Made by a program: the position numbers and the translations under genes. A stretch of 64,000 nt of DNA from Nocardioides sp. W7 (lineage in GTDB: Bacteria > Actinomycetota > Actinomycetes > Propionibacteriales > Nocardioidaceae). The notes under the pieces are model-generated. The model was not told where the DNA came from, ran no database searches, and was given only the letters and a program-made list of their open reading frames with translations. The number at the start of each line of letters is the position of its first letter. Position 1 is the first letter of the stretch. The stretch lies in NCBI RefSeq assembly GCF_022919075.1, contig NZ_CP095078.1:372001-436000 (forward strand), given 5' to 3'. Shown in pieces: positions 16,898 to 24,369 of this stretch.

Positions 16898-19133
16898 TCG
16901 CCAGCACGGTCGTGTCGTCGTCGCGGGCACCCGGGGCGGCGAGCAGCATGCCGTCGACCCACGCCTCCATGCCGGCGCCGTCCGGGCCCCCGCCGGCGAG
17001 GTCGGCGAGCATGGCCAGGGAGGTCCCGAGGTCGACCCCGCGCCGCTCGATGAGCCCGTCGGTGTAGAGCAGCAGCGTCGAACCGGGCGCGAGGACCAGC
17101 TCGGTCTCGACCGCACCCGAGACCCCGAGGCCGAGCACCGGACGGGTGGCGACGTGCAGCTCGCTCGCCACCCCGTCCACGATCAGGAACGGCGGGGGGT
17201 GACCGGCCGCGGCGAGGACCATCCGGCCGGTCGCGGGCTCGACGGTGCCGACGATCGCGGTGGCGATGATCTGCTCGAACAGACCGTCCATGAAGCGATC
17301 GGTGCGGTCCAGGACGACCGCCGGCGACTCGTCGCCGAACAGGTGGGCCCGGACCGCGGCTCGCAGCTGGGTCATCGTCGTCGCGGCCGCGACGCCGTGG
17401 CCGGCGACGTCCCCGACCACGAAGGCCATCCGGCCGCCGGGCAGCTCGAAGGCGTCCCACCAGTCGCCACCCAGCTGGAACGTCGATGCCGGTAGGTAGC
17501 GGGCCGCGAGCTCCAGACCGGGGACCCGGGGCGGCTCGGCCGGGATCACGCTGCGCTGCAGCGACTCGGCCAAGCCGACCTGCTCGCGGGAGTTGACGTA
17601 CAGCAGGCTCGCCAGGTGGCTGGCGAGCGCGACGGCGTTGTCGAGGTGCCAGGGCCGCCAGCCCGCGCTGTGCCCGCGCACCACCTGCTGCCACTTCTCG
17701 AAGGACTTCCGCGGGCTGAGCCGGACCTGCGGATCCGCGGCCAGGGCGAGCTGCTTGTTCGTCGGGTCGCCGCCCCAGTCGACGACCTCGGGGAGCTCGG
17801 GCCGCACCCAGCACAGCCAGCGGTCCGGCGCGGAGCCGATCACCAGCGCCCCGGCTGCCGTCTCGGCCACCGCCGCCAGCTCCGGGTCCAGGGCAGCGAG
17901 GTGCGCGCTGCCCCCCGGAAGGCTCTCGGGCCGCCGCAGCAGCTCGGCGATCCGGCGCACCGACGCCTCGTCCGGCACCGTGCCGAGCGTGGTCACCCGC
18001 CCGTCGAAGCACAGCGCCACGCCTCCGGCGCCCATCAGCTCCGCCAGCTCCGCGGTCTCCATCAGCGCCTTCAGGGGTGCCGGGGACGACGAGGTCGCCG
18101 CCTGCACCTCCGCGAGTAGCTCCTCGGCCCGGCGCACGTCGTCACGGGCGTCGGCCCGCTCCCGCTCGGCGACCAGCTGCGAGGCGACCTGGCCGAGGAA
18201 CTCCGACGCCGCCCGGACATCGAGGCTCAAGGCGTGTGCCCCCGAGTAGTGGTGGCAGGCGATCAGCCCCCACAGCTGGCCGTCGACGACCAGGGAGACC
18301 GACATCGACGCCGTCACCCCCATGTTGGAGAGGTACTCGAGGTGGATCGGGGAGACGCTGCGCAGCGTCGAGTGGGACAGGTCGAGGGGACTGCCCGTGC
18401 CCGGGTCGAGCACCGGCACGATCGGGACCGGGGTATAGGAGATGTCGGCGATCAGCCGGATCCAGTTGGCGGTGTAGAGCCGGCGCGCCTGGGCCGGGAT
18501 GTCGGTGGCCGGGTAGTGCAGCCCGACGAACGCGTTGAGGTCGGACCGGCGCCGCTCCGCGATCACCTCACCGTTCCAGTCCTCGTCGAAGCGGTAGACC
18601 ATCACCCGGTCGAAGCCCGTCAGCTCGGCGATCTCGGCGACCAGGCCCTCGGAGAGCTCGACCACCGAGCCGGTCCGGGCCAGGCGCTGCATCGCGCCCC
18701 GTGCGGCCCGGTAGGAGAGCAGCGCCGCGGCCTGGCGATCGGCCCCCTCCAGCTCGACGACCACCCGGTCGCCGGAGCGGTGCACCGCGGCGTCGACGTA
18801 CGCCGGCAGCCGCGCCCCGCGGGTCGCCAACGCGTCGAGGTGCAGGTTGAGCACCTCGGCCCGCTCCCCCTCGACCGACGCGCGGATCGCGTCCTCGGCC
18901 TCGGTCCCCAGCAGCGACGCCAGTGAGGAACCCAGCACCGTCGTCAGGTCGACGCCCAGCATCGTCGCGACGTTGTCCGAGGCCATCACGACCTGCCACC
19001 GCTCGGCGTCGACCGCGAGCAGCACGCCGTGCGGCTGGATCGCCCCGGGAAGGTGGATCGGCTCGCGGTCGCAGTTGGTCAGGTCCGCGGCGGCGTACGC
19101 CGGGGTGTGCGCGGACACGGCCTGATCGGTCAA
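16875..19133 (-). CDS. Bacteriophytochrome fused to a PP2C/SpoIIE phosphatase
   Basis: A 752-residue photoreceptor with the order PAS2-GAF-PHY-PP2C, lacking any histidine kinase. Cys21 in N-C-D-R-E-P-I-H is the biliverdin attachment site of bacteriophytochromes. The GAF core has Y-P-A-T-D-I-P-A-Q-A-R and L-R-S-V-S-P-I-H-L-E-Y; the PHY tongue has P-R-K-S-F-E-K-W. The C-terminal domain has the PP2C motifs G-G-D-W-W-D, V-G-D-V-A-G-H-G, L-Y-T-D-G and R-D-D-D-T-T. TTG 19133 is supported by CGGAG a few bases upstream and places Cys21 correctly. It likely dephosphorylates an anti-sigma-antagonist-type partner in response to red light (inference). Confidence 0.92.
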   Translation of the reverse strand: MTDQAVSAHTPAYAAADLTNCDREPIHLPGAIQPHGVLLAVDAERWQVVMASDNVATMLGVDLTTVLGSSLASLLGTEAEDAIRASVEGERAEVLNLHLDALATRGARLPAYVDAAVHRSGDRVVVELEGADRQAAALLSYRAARGAMQRLARTGSVVELSEGLVAEIAELTGFDRVMVYRFDEDWNGEVIAERRRSDLNAFVGLHYPATDIPAQARRLYTANWIRLIADISYTPVPIVPVLDPGTGSPLDLSHSTLRSVSPIHLEYLSNMGVTASMSVSLVVDGQLWGLIACHHYSGAHALSLDVRAASEFLGQVASQLVAERERADARDDVRRAEELLAEVQAATSSSPAPLKALMETAELAELMGAGGVALCFDGRVTTLGTVPDEASVRRIAELLRRPESLPGGSAHLAALDPELAAVAETAAGALVIGSAPDRWLCWVRPELPEVVDWGGDPTNKQLALAADPQVRLSPRKSFEKWQQVVRGHSAGWRPWHLDNAVALASHLASLLYVNSREQVGLAESLQRSVIPAEPPRVPGLELAARYLPASTFQLGGDWWDAFELPGGRMAFVVGDVAGHGVAAATTMTQLRAAVRAHLFGDESPAVVLDRTDRFMDGLFEQIIATAIVGTVEPATGRMVLAAAGHPPPFLIVDGVASELHVATRPVLGLGVSGAVETELVLAPGSTLLLYTDGLIERRGVDLGTSLAMLADLAGGGPDGAGMEAWVDGMLLAAPGARDDDTTVLAIRLGPAG

Positions 19134-19286
19134 GAGCACTCCGGAGGATGGGGGGTCTGTTCGGTCGCGCGAGGAGACGGCGCGGCCGGTCCGGCCCATC
19201 CAATCAGGTCGGGTCGGCGACGTCCGTGGTTCGAGCCGGTCAGCAGTGGGGGGCGGCCGCGGGCGCACCGTCCGCCCGAACCGAAT

Positions 19287-19300
19287 GGGAACGTGTTCTA
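19287..19300. promoter_or_regulatory. KstR-like box upstream of the PaaI thioesterase
   Basis: GGGAACGTGTTCTA on the plus strand reads TAGAACACGTTCCC on the other, matching the KstR consensus TNNAACNNGTTNNA except at one end. It ends 10 bp before the GTG start of the thioesterase gene and lies in the promoter space shared with the phytochrome gene. Confidence 0.5.
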
Positions 19301-19310
19301 CACTCCGCCC

Positions 19311-19982
19311 GTGAGTGGCTACGTGCAGGACGACATCTCCGAATCGGAGCTCGAGCGCCAGCGTGCGCTCTACGGGCCCTTCACCCAGGCCGTGCGCGAG
19401 CTGGTCGACGCCACGATCAGAACCCTCGTCGACGACGACGAGATCCGGCGGGCGCAGGCCGAGATCGAGGCGATCACCGACCGGCTGCGCGAGCAGCAGC
19501 TCGACGGGCCGTACGGCGTCCGCTTCGGCCCGGCCGGCCGCGGTCGCCCCTGGGGCAACACGGTGGTCGGCCTGCGCAACCCGGCGGCGCCGCCCCTGGT
19601 CGTCGACCACGACCCCAGCGGCCGCGCCTGGTCCGACTTCCACCTCGGTGCGGCCTACGAGGGGCCGCCGAGCCTGGTGCACGGCGGCGTCTCCGCGATG
19701 ATCCTCGACCAGCTGCTCGGCGAGGCCGCCGGGGCCGGCGGGAAGCCCGGCATGACCGGCACCCTGACGCTCACCTACCGGCAGGGCACGCCCCTCGGCG
19801 ACCTGCGCGCCGAGGCCTGGATCGACCGCGTCGACGGCGTGAAGACCTGGGCGAAGGGCCACATCATCGGACCCGAGGGGGTCACCGTCGAGGCGGAGGG
19901 CGTCTTCATCCTGCCGCGCTGGGCGCGCCAGGCGATCGCCGACCAGGACGCCGAGCAGCCGACGCCGTCGTACTTCGAGTAG
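19311..19982 (+). CDS. PaaI-family acyl-CoA thioesterase
   Basis: A 223-residue hot-dog-fold thioesterase. The core H-G-G-V-S-A-M-I-L-D-Q-L-L-G is the catalytic and dimerisation segment of the PaaI/4HBT family, followed by T-L-T-L-T-Y-R-Q-G-T-P-L. The N-terminal helical extension of about 90 residues is seen in actinobacterial members. GTG 19311 was chosen because upstream sequence contains the KstR-like box. It should hydrolyse an acyl-CoA; the substrate is unknown. It is convergent with ndh, 3 bp apart. Confidence 0.85.
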   Translation: MSGYVQDDISESELERQRALYGPFTQAVRELVDATIRTLVDDDEIRRAQAEIEAITDRLREQQLDGPYGVRFGPAGRGRPWGNTVVGLRNPAAPPLVVDHDPSGRAWSDFHLGAAYEGPPSLVHGGVSAMILDQLLGEAAGAGGKPGMTGTLTLTYRQGTPLGDLRAEAWIDRVDGVKTWAKGHIIGPEGVTVEAEGVFILPRWARQAIADQDAEQPTPSYFE

Positions 19983-19985
19983 CGC

Positions 19986-21488
19986 TCAGCCGGTCCGCTC
20001 GCCGAGGTTGGCGCCCCGCTGGCCGGAGTCGGTGAGCCGGGCCTCCTCGGCCGCCTGCGCCTCCAGCTCCTCACGCCGCGAGGTCTCCAGCAGCTCGCGC
20101 GCGGCGTCGTACGCCCCGGGCTGGGAGACCAGGTCGGTCGCCCCGCGCTTGAGCCGCGCGAGCGCAGTGCGGGCGAAGATCTGCTGCTCGGTGGTGGTCC
20201 GCTCCGAGCGGCCCCGGCCGATGAACGAGACCGCCCAGCGGATCAGCGCGGTGACCCGGCTCTTGAAGCCGGTGATGTAGACGAGGTGCAGGCCCAGCCA
20301 CATCAGCCAGGCCACCACCCCCGAGATGCGCAGCCGGCCGACCATGGCCACCGCGCGGAAGCGGCTGATGATCGCCATCGAGCCCTTGTCGAAGTACTTG
20401 AACGGCGGCTGCGGCGCCTTGCCCCGCAGCCGGCCGTCGATCTCCTTGGCGGCGTACTTCGAGCCCTGGATCGCGACCTGCGCGACCCCCGGCAGGTTGT
20501 CGAGGGCGATCATGTCGCCGACGACGAAGACCTCGGGGTGGCCCGGGAGCGTGAGGTCGGGGTTGACGCCGATCCGGCCGGCCCGGTCGAGCGGCGCACC
20601 GGTCTGCTCGGCGAGGGTCCGGCTGAGCGGGTTGGCCTGGACGCCGGCCGCCCAGATCTTGGTCACGGTGTTGATCCGCTCGACGCGGCCGTCCTTGAAC
20701 TTCATCTCGATGCCGCGCTCGTCGACGTCGGTCACCATCGCGCCGAGGACGACCTCCACGCCGAGCTTCTCCAGCTCGCGCTTGGCCCGGCCGCCCAGCT
20801 TCTCGCCGAACGGCGGCAGCACCTGCGGCGCGGCGTCGACCAGCACCACCCGCGCGGTGCGGGTGTTGATGGCGCGGAAGTCGCGCTTGAGGGTGCGGTG
20901 GGCGAGCTCGGCGATCTGACCGGCCATCTCGACACCGGTCGGGCCGGCGCCGACGACTACGAAGGTGAGCAGGTGGTCGACGTTCTCGCCGCGCTGGGCG
21001 CCGAGCTCGGCCATCTCGAAGGCGCCGAAGATCCGGCCCCGGAGCTCGAGGGCGTCGTCGATGCTCTTCATGCCGGGCGCGAACTCGGCGAAGTGGTCGT
21101 TGCCGAAGTAGGACTGACCCGCGCCGGCCGCCACGATCAGGGAGTCGTACGGCGTGACGTTCTCGCGGCCGAGGACGTGCGAGGTCACGATCCGCTTCTC
21201 GAGGTCGATGGCGGTGACCTCGCCGAGCAGCACCTGGGCGTTGGACTGCCCCGAGAGGATCTCGCGAGTCGGCGGCGCGATCTCGCCCTCGGACAGGATG
21301 CCGGTGGCGACCTGGTAGAGCAGCGGCTGGAAGAGGTGGTGCGTCGTCTTCGCGACCATCGTGATGTCGACGTCGGAGCGACGCAGGGCCTTGGTCCCGA
21401 AGAGGCCACCGAAGCCGGAGCCGACCACGACGACCCGGTGCCGGTCGGCGTGCTCCTGGGTGTCGCGGGGGTGGTCAGGCGCTGCCAT
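19986..21488 (-). CDS. ndh: Type II NADH dehydrogenase
   Basis: A 500-residue single-subunit, non-proton-pumping NADH:quinone oxidoreductase. The FAD-binding motif is V-V-V-G-S-G-F-G-G-L (about residues 19-28), the NADH motif V-V-V-G-A-G-P-T-G-V-E (about 176-186) and the second FAD motif V-F-V-V-G-D-M. The quinone-site A-Q-V-A-I-Q-G is present. A C-terminal amphipathic/hydrophobic stretch (W-L-M-W-L-G-L-H-L) attaches it to the membrane. The start has AGGAAGG upstream. A basic 100-residue C-terminal tail follows the family core. Confidence 0.95.
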   Translation of the reverse strand: MAAPDHPRDTQEHADRHRVVVVGSGFGGLFGTKALRRSDVDITMVAKTTHHLFQPLLYQVATGILSEGEIAPPTREILSGQSNAQVLLGEVTAIDLEKRIVTSHVLGRENVTPYDSLIVAAGAGQSYFGNDHFAEFAPGMKSIDDALELRGRIFGAFEMAELGAQRGENVDHLLTFVVVGAGPTGVEMAGQIAELAHRTLKRDFRAINTRTARVVLVDAAPQVLPPFGEKLGGRAKRELEKLGVEVVLGAMVTDVDERGIEMKFKDGRVERINTVTKIWAAGVQANPLSRTLAEQTGAPLDRAGRIGVNPDLTLPGHPEVFVVGDMIALDNLPGVAQVAIQGSKYAAKEIDGRLRGKAPQPPFKYFDKGSMAIISRFRAVAMVGRLRISGVVAWLMWLGLHLVYITGFKSRVTALIRWAVSFIGRGRSERTTTEQQIFARTALARLKRGATDLVSQPGAYDAARELLETSRREELEAQAAEEARLTDSGQRGANLGERTG

Positions 21489-21799
21489 GACGAGCCTTCC
21501 TGCGTGTCGATCGAGATGGATCGCGCCCAGCCGGCCGATCCGGTGCTGCCATTGTCACGCTGCCGAGACGCTTACCCCAACCCGGTGCCCCGACGGGTAG
21601 GTCCACCAGGTGTGGTTCGTCACACGACCACCACCGCCGTACCCATCGATCTCGTCGTTCACCGGCGGCCGGACGGTCGAGAACCCCCAGAAGTTCATCC
21701 TTAAACTTTGCGTTTGGTTGGCGCAGATCGGGGGTAAACCAGCCGAGAATGGTGCGTCCTGCCCTATCCGTGTCTCGGCCTGAACCTGGAGCCCCGCCC
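21489..21799. other. Divergent promoter region between ndh and the RsbW-like gene
   Basis: A 311-bp gap. The right half holds a SigF/SigB-type promoter (21712-21737) within an AT-rich patch around 21696-21716. The left half would contain the ndh promoter; I see a weak GTGTG/CACAC inverted repeat near 21611-21625 but no clear sigma-70 boxes. An upstream ATG at 21749 would start the right-hand gene 17 codons earlier. Confidence 0.55.
21712..21737 (+). promoter_or_regulatory. SigF/SigB-type stress promoter
   Basis: GTTT (21712-21715) and GGGTAA (21732-21737) are spaced by 16 nt, matching the actinobacterial SigF/SigB consensus GTTT-N14-16-GGGTA. It lies directly upstream of a gene for an anti-sigma-factor-like ATPase. 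Confidence 0.65.
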
Positions 21800-22732
21800 G
21801 TGCCGCTGAACCGGCCTGCCCTGTCGCTGGGCGCTGGCCCCCGTGGCGTGCAGGACGCACGGCGGTGGGTCGTCGACACGTGCCACGACATCGGCCGATC
21901 CGAGCTGGCCGAGTGCGCCGAGCTGGGCGTCTCGGAGCTGGTCACCAACGCGCTGCTGCACGCGGCTCCCCCGATCCAGGTGCGGGTGCGCGGCACCCGC
22001 GAGCACCCGCGCGTCGAGGTCCGCGACGGCTCGCGAGATCGCCCGATGCTGCCGACGACCGACCAGGACGAGGACAACGACCTGCTGCTGACCTTCGGCC
22101 GGGGACTCAGCATCGTCGCCCGCTGCTCCGACGCCTGGGGTGCGGAGATCGAGGTGGACGGCAAGACCGTCTGGTTCGCCCCGGCGCGGAGCTTCGCCGA
22201 GGACGACGGCGTGCTGGGTCTGATCACCGGCGACGAGGACCCGCCGGCCGTCAGCCCCGAGGACCCCGTCGGCGTGCAGATCCGCGGCGTGCCGGTCGAC
22301 CTGTACCTCGCCTTCCAGCGGCACTTCCGTGAGCTGCGGCGCGAGGTGCGGCTGCTGGCCCTCGCGCACGAGAGCGACTACCCGCTCGCCAAGGACCTCT
22401 CCGAGCTGTTCGCCTCCCTCGAGCGGCAGCTGCGCGAGGGGATCGGCCTCGACCAGCTCGAGAACGCGGCGGCGTCGGGCGTGTCCGAGACCGAGGTCGA
22501 CATGATCACCTCCCGCGCGAGCACCCGCACCATGGAGCGGTTCATCGAGATGCTCGACCTGGCCGACGAGTTCTGCCGCCAGCAGCGGCTGCTGTCGCTG
22601 GCCCGCACCGAGGAGCAGCGCGACTTCCAGCAGTGGTACCTCGGCGAGTTCGTCCGCCAGGGCCGGGGCGAGCCACCCCTCTCCTGGGCCGACGCCGCCA
22701 CCTCCTCGAGTCGGCAGAGCACGGCGTCGTGA
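21800..22732 (+). CDS. RsbW-like ATP-binding protein with C-terminal extension
   Basis: A 310-residue protein. Residues about 1-125 form a GHKL ATPase domain of the RsbW/anti-sigma-kinase type: G-V-S-E-L-V-T-N-A-L-L-H-A (N-box), then V-E-V-R-D-G-S and the F-G-R-G-L-S-I-V lid. The C-terminal 180 residues are helical and charged, with no recognised motif. GTG 21800 has GGAG 10 nt upstream and gives a family-like start (PLNRPALSLGAGP); ATG 21749 is the alternative. It is probably a kinase/anti-sigma regulator in a stress pathway. Its last codon overlaps crcB. Confidence 0.8.
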   Translation: MPLNRPALSLGAGPRGVQDARRWVVDTCHDIGRSELAECAELGVSELVTNALLHAAPPIQVRVRGTREHPRVEVRDGSRDRPMLPTTDQDEDNDLLLTFGRGLSIVARCSDAWGAEIEVDGKTVWFAPARSFAEDDGVLGLITGDEDPPAVSPEDPVGVQIRGVPVDLYLAFQRHFRELRREVRLLALAHESDYPLAKDLSELFASLERQLREGIGLDQLENAAASGVSETEVDMITSRASTRTMERFIEMLDLADEFCRQQRLLSLARTEEQRDFQQWYLGEFVRQGRGEPPLSWADAATSSSRQSTAS

Positions 22733-23106
22733 GCCGCCCCGACCCCCGCGCCGTCGGCGCGGTGGCGCTCGGTGGTGCGCTGGGGGCGGTGCTGCGCTGG
22801 AGTCTCGGCGAGGTCGCCCCCGACGGCTCCGGCTTCCCCTGGACGACCTTCGCGATCAACGTGTCGGGCTCCTTCCTGCTGGCGCTCGCGCTCGGCCTCG
22901 GTGCGGTACGCCGCCGCCCGGTGCTGCTGGCCGGGCTGGGGTCCGGGGTCCTCGGTGGCTACACGACGCTCTCGGCGCTGGCCGAGCAGTCCCGTTCCCT
23001 GCTCGCCGACGGTCAGCTCGCGACCGCGCTGGCCTACCTGGTCGGCACGGCGCTGGTCTGCGTCGCCGCGGTGGCCGTCGGGAGCCGGCTCGGGTCACGC
23101 GGATGA
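22729..23106 (+). CDS. crcB: Fluoride ion channel subunit CrcB/Fluc (first of pair)
   Basis: A 125-residue four-helix protein. It has G-G-A-L-G-A-V-L-R-W near the start, the pore motif T-F-A-I-N-V-S-G-S-F-L and the G-x-L-G-G-Y-T-T-L-S-A break. Fluc channels export F- as antiparallel dimers. The GTG start overlaps the stop of the preceding gene (GTGA), which leaves no space for a fluoride riboswitch directly upstream. Its stop overlaps the second crcB. Confidence 0.92.
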   Translation: MSRPDPRAVGAVALGGALGAVLRWSLGEVAPDGSGFPWTTFAINVSGSFLLALALGLGAVRRRPVLLAGLGSGVLGGYTTLSALAEQSRSLLADGQLATALAYLVGTALVCVAAVAVGSRLGSRG

Positions 23107-23438
23107 CCGGCCTGCTGGTCGCCCTGGGCGCCGCCGTCGGCTCGCCGCTGCGGTACGTCGTCGCACAGCGCTGGGACGGCCGAGTCCCGCGCGGCACCCT
23201 CGCGGTCAACGTGCTCGGCTCGCTGCTCCTCGGCCTGTTGGCCGCAATGTCGGTCTCCGGCCACACGGCGGCGCTGCTCGGCGTCGGGTTCTGCGGCGGG
23301 TTCACGACGTACTCCGCGTTCGCGGTCCAGGCGCACGGGCTCGGCCCGCGGCGGGGCGCGGCGTACCTGCTGGCGACCACGGTGCTCGCGGTCGGGGCCT
23401 GCGCCCTGGGGTTCTGGGCGGGCAGCCGGCTCTTCTAG
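23103..23438 (+). CDS. crcB: Fluoride ion channel subunit CrcB/Fluc (second of pair)
   Basis: A 111-residue CrcB homologue with G-S-P-L-R-Y, the L-A-V-N-V-L-G-S pore motif and G-F-C-G-G-F-T-T-Y-S-A-F. ATG 23103 overlaps the stop of the first copy (ATGA). Paired Fluc genes in Gram-positive bacteria usually encode a heterodimer in which each subunit has a fixed orientation. The two copies differ enough to be consistent with that arrangement. Confidence 0.92.
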   Translation: MTGLLVALGAAVGSPLRYVVAQRWDGRVPRGTLAVNVLGSLLLGLLAAMSVSGHTAALLGVGFCGGFTTYSAFAVQAHGLGPRRGAAYLLATTVLAVGACALGFWAGSRLF

Positions 23439-23791
23439 GCGTAGCCGAGCTCGTGGAGCCGGTCGTCGTCGATGCCGAAGTGGTGCGCGACCTCGTGGAC
23501 GACGGTGATCCGGACCTCCTCGACCAGCTCCTCCTCGCTCTCGCACATGTCGAGCAGCGGGCCGCGGAAGATGAAGATCCGGTCGGGCAGGTTCGCCAGC
23601 ATGCCGCTGTCGCGCTCGGTCAGCGCGACGCCGTCGTACAGGCCCAGCAGGTCGTCGGGCTCCCCCTCGGGCGGCTCGTCCTCGACGAGGACGACGACGT
23701 TGCGCACCAGTCGGGCGAGCTCGTCGGGGATGTCGTCGAGGGCGGCGTCGACGAGCTCGTCGAAGCGCTCGGGGTCCATCTCGATCGGCAC
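23435..23791 (-). CDS. Zincin-like metallopeptidase family protein (DUF1025 type)
   Basis: A 118-residue acidic protein with the zinc-protease signature H-E-V-A-H-H-F-G near the C-terminus (about residues 99-106) and the family segment I-F-I-F-R-G-P-L. Such minimal zincins are widespread in actinobacteria; substrate unknown. The start at GTG 23791 or ATG 23779 cannot be settled by ribosome binding site. Its stop overlaps the end of crcB2 by 4 bp on the opposite strand. Confidence 0.85.
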   Translation of the reverse strand: MPIEMDPERFDELVDAALDDIPDELARLVRNVVVLVEDEPPEGEPDDLLGLYDGVALTERDSGMLANLPDRIFIFRGPLLDMCESEEELVEEVRITVVHEVAHHFGIDDDRLHELGYA

Positions 23792-23830
23792 CGCGACAGT
23801 CTGCCCGGCCCCGGCTGGGGAGGGAAATGA

Positions 23831-23863
23831 CAGAAGCCCGGATCGTGATGATCCGGGCTTCTG
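23831..23863. terminator. Terminator beyond tRNA-Asp
   Basis: A perfect 14-bp stem (arms CAGAAGCCCGGATC and GATCCGGGCTTCTG) with a 5-nt loop sits 6 bp past the 3' end of tRNA-Asp on the minus strand, ending the tRNA-Glu/tRNA-Asp transcript. Confidence 0.8.
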
Positions 23864-23868
23864 GTCGG

Positions 23869-23942
23869 CGACCCCGACGGGACTCGAACCCGCGGCCTCC
23901 GCCGTGACAGGGCGGCGCGCTAACCAACTGCGCTACGGGGCC
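23869..23942 (-). tRNA. tRNA-Asp (GTC)
   Basis: A 74-nt cloverleaf on the minus strand. The acceptor GGCCCCG pairs with CGGGGTC, the discriminator is G, the D-arm is AGCGCAGTTGGTTAGCGC, the anticodon loop is CTGTCAC (anticodon GTC), and the T-loop is TTCGAGT. CCA is not encoded. Confidence 0.95.
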
Positions 23943-24037
23943 AGATTGTCTTCACCAGTTCTGCGCGGCGAAGCGGTGGAACTCTAACCCAGACGCGCTG
24001 GCCCGTCACAATCGACGGCGATCACACGCCTGGATGG

Positions 24038-24110
24038 CACCCCCAACGGGATTCGAACCCGTGCTACCGCCGTGAAAGGGCGGGGTCCTGGGCCGCTAGA
24101 CGATGGGGGC
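24038..24110 (-). tRNA. tRNA-Glu (TTC)
   Basis: A 73-nt cloverleaf on the minus strand. The acceptor GCCCCCA pairs with TGGGGGT, the discriminator is G, the D-arm is CGTCTAGCGGCCCAGG, the anticodon loop is CTTTCAC (anticodon TTC), and the T-loop is TTCGAAT. It is 95 bp upstream of tRNA-Asp and probably shares its transcript. Confidence 0.95.
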
Positions 24111-24228
24111 CTGGACTGCTCGCACAGCATAAGGTCGCCGCCGCGGAGGTCCCAAGACGGCCCCACCTCACCCGCGTCGGCGCTGATTCGGCGCACCCCG
24201 CCCGGCGCATGTAAGGTATCGGTCGCTC

Positions 24229-24302
24229 GGGCAGGTAGCTCAGTTGGTACGAGCGATCGCCTGAAAAGTGATAGGTCGGCGGTTCGACCCCGCCCCTGCC
24301 CA
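24229..24302 (+). tRNA. tRNA-Phe (GAA)
   Basis: A 74-nt cloverleaf on the plus strand. The acceptor GGGCAGG pairs with CCTGCCC, the discriminator is A, the anticodon loop is CTGAAAA (anticodon GAA), and the T-arm is GGCGG-TTCGACC-CCGCC. TAAGGT at 24212-24217 is a plausible -10 box. It is divergent from tRNA-Glu/Asp. Confidence 0.95.
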
Positions 24303-24330
24303 CGAGCAACGCAGGGCTCTGACCTGCGAA

Positions 24331-24363
24331 GAACGCCCCCGCCGGATCCCGGCGGGGGCGTTC
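24331..24363. terminator. Bidirectional terminator between tRNA-Phe and bisC
   Basis: A perfect 15-bp stem (arms GAACGCCCCCGCCGG and CCGGCGGGGGCGTTC) with a 3-nt loop lies between two convergent genes and suits both. Confidence 0.85.
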
Positions 24364-24369
24364 TGCATC

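Noticed and set aside
14648..17116. 822-codon open frame antisense to the epimerase and acyl-CoA dehydrogenase
   Set aside because: The real genes on the plus strand have full family motifs; the antisense frame has none.
22600..22740. Fluoride riboswitch ahead of crcB
   Set aside because: The crcB start overlaps the preceding coding gene, and I see no riboswitch-like fold in a non-coding stretch.
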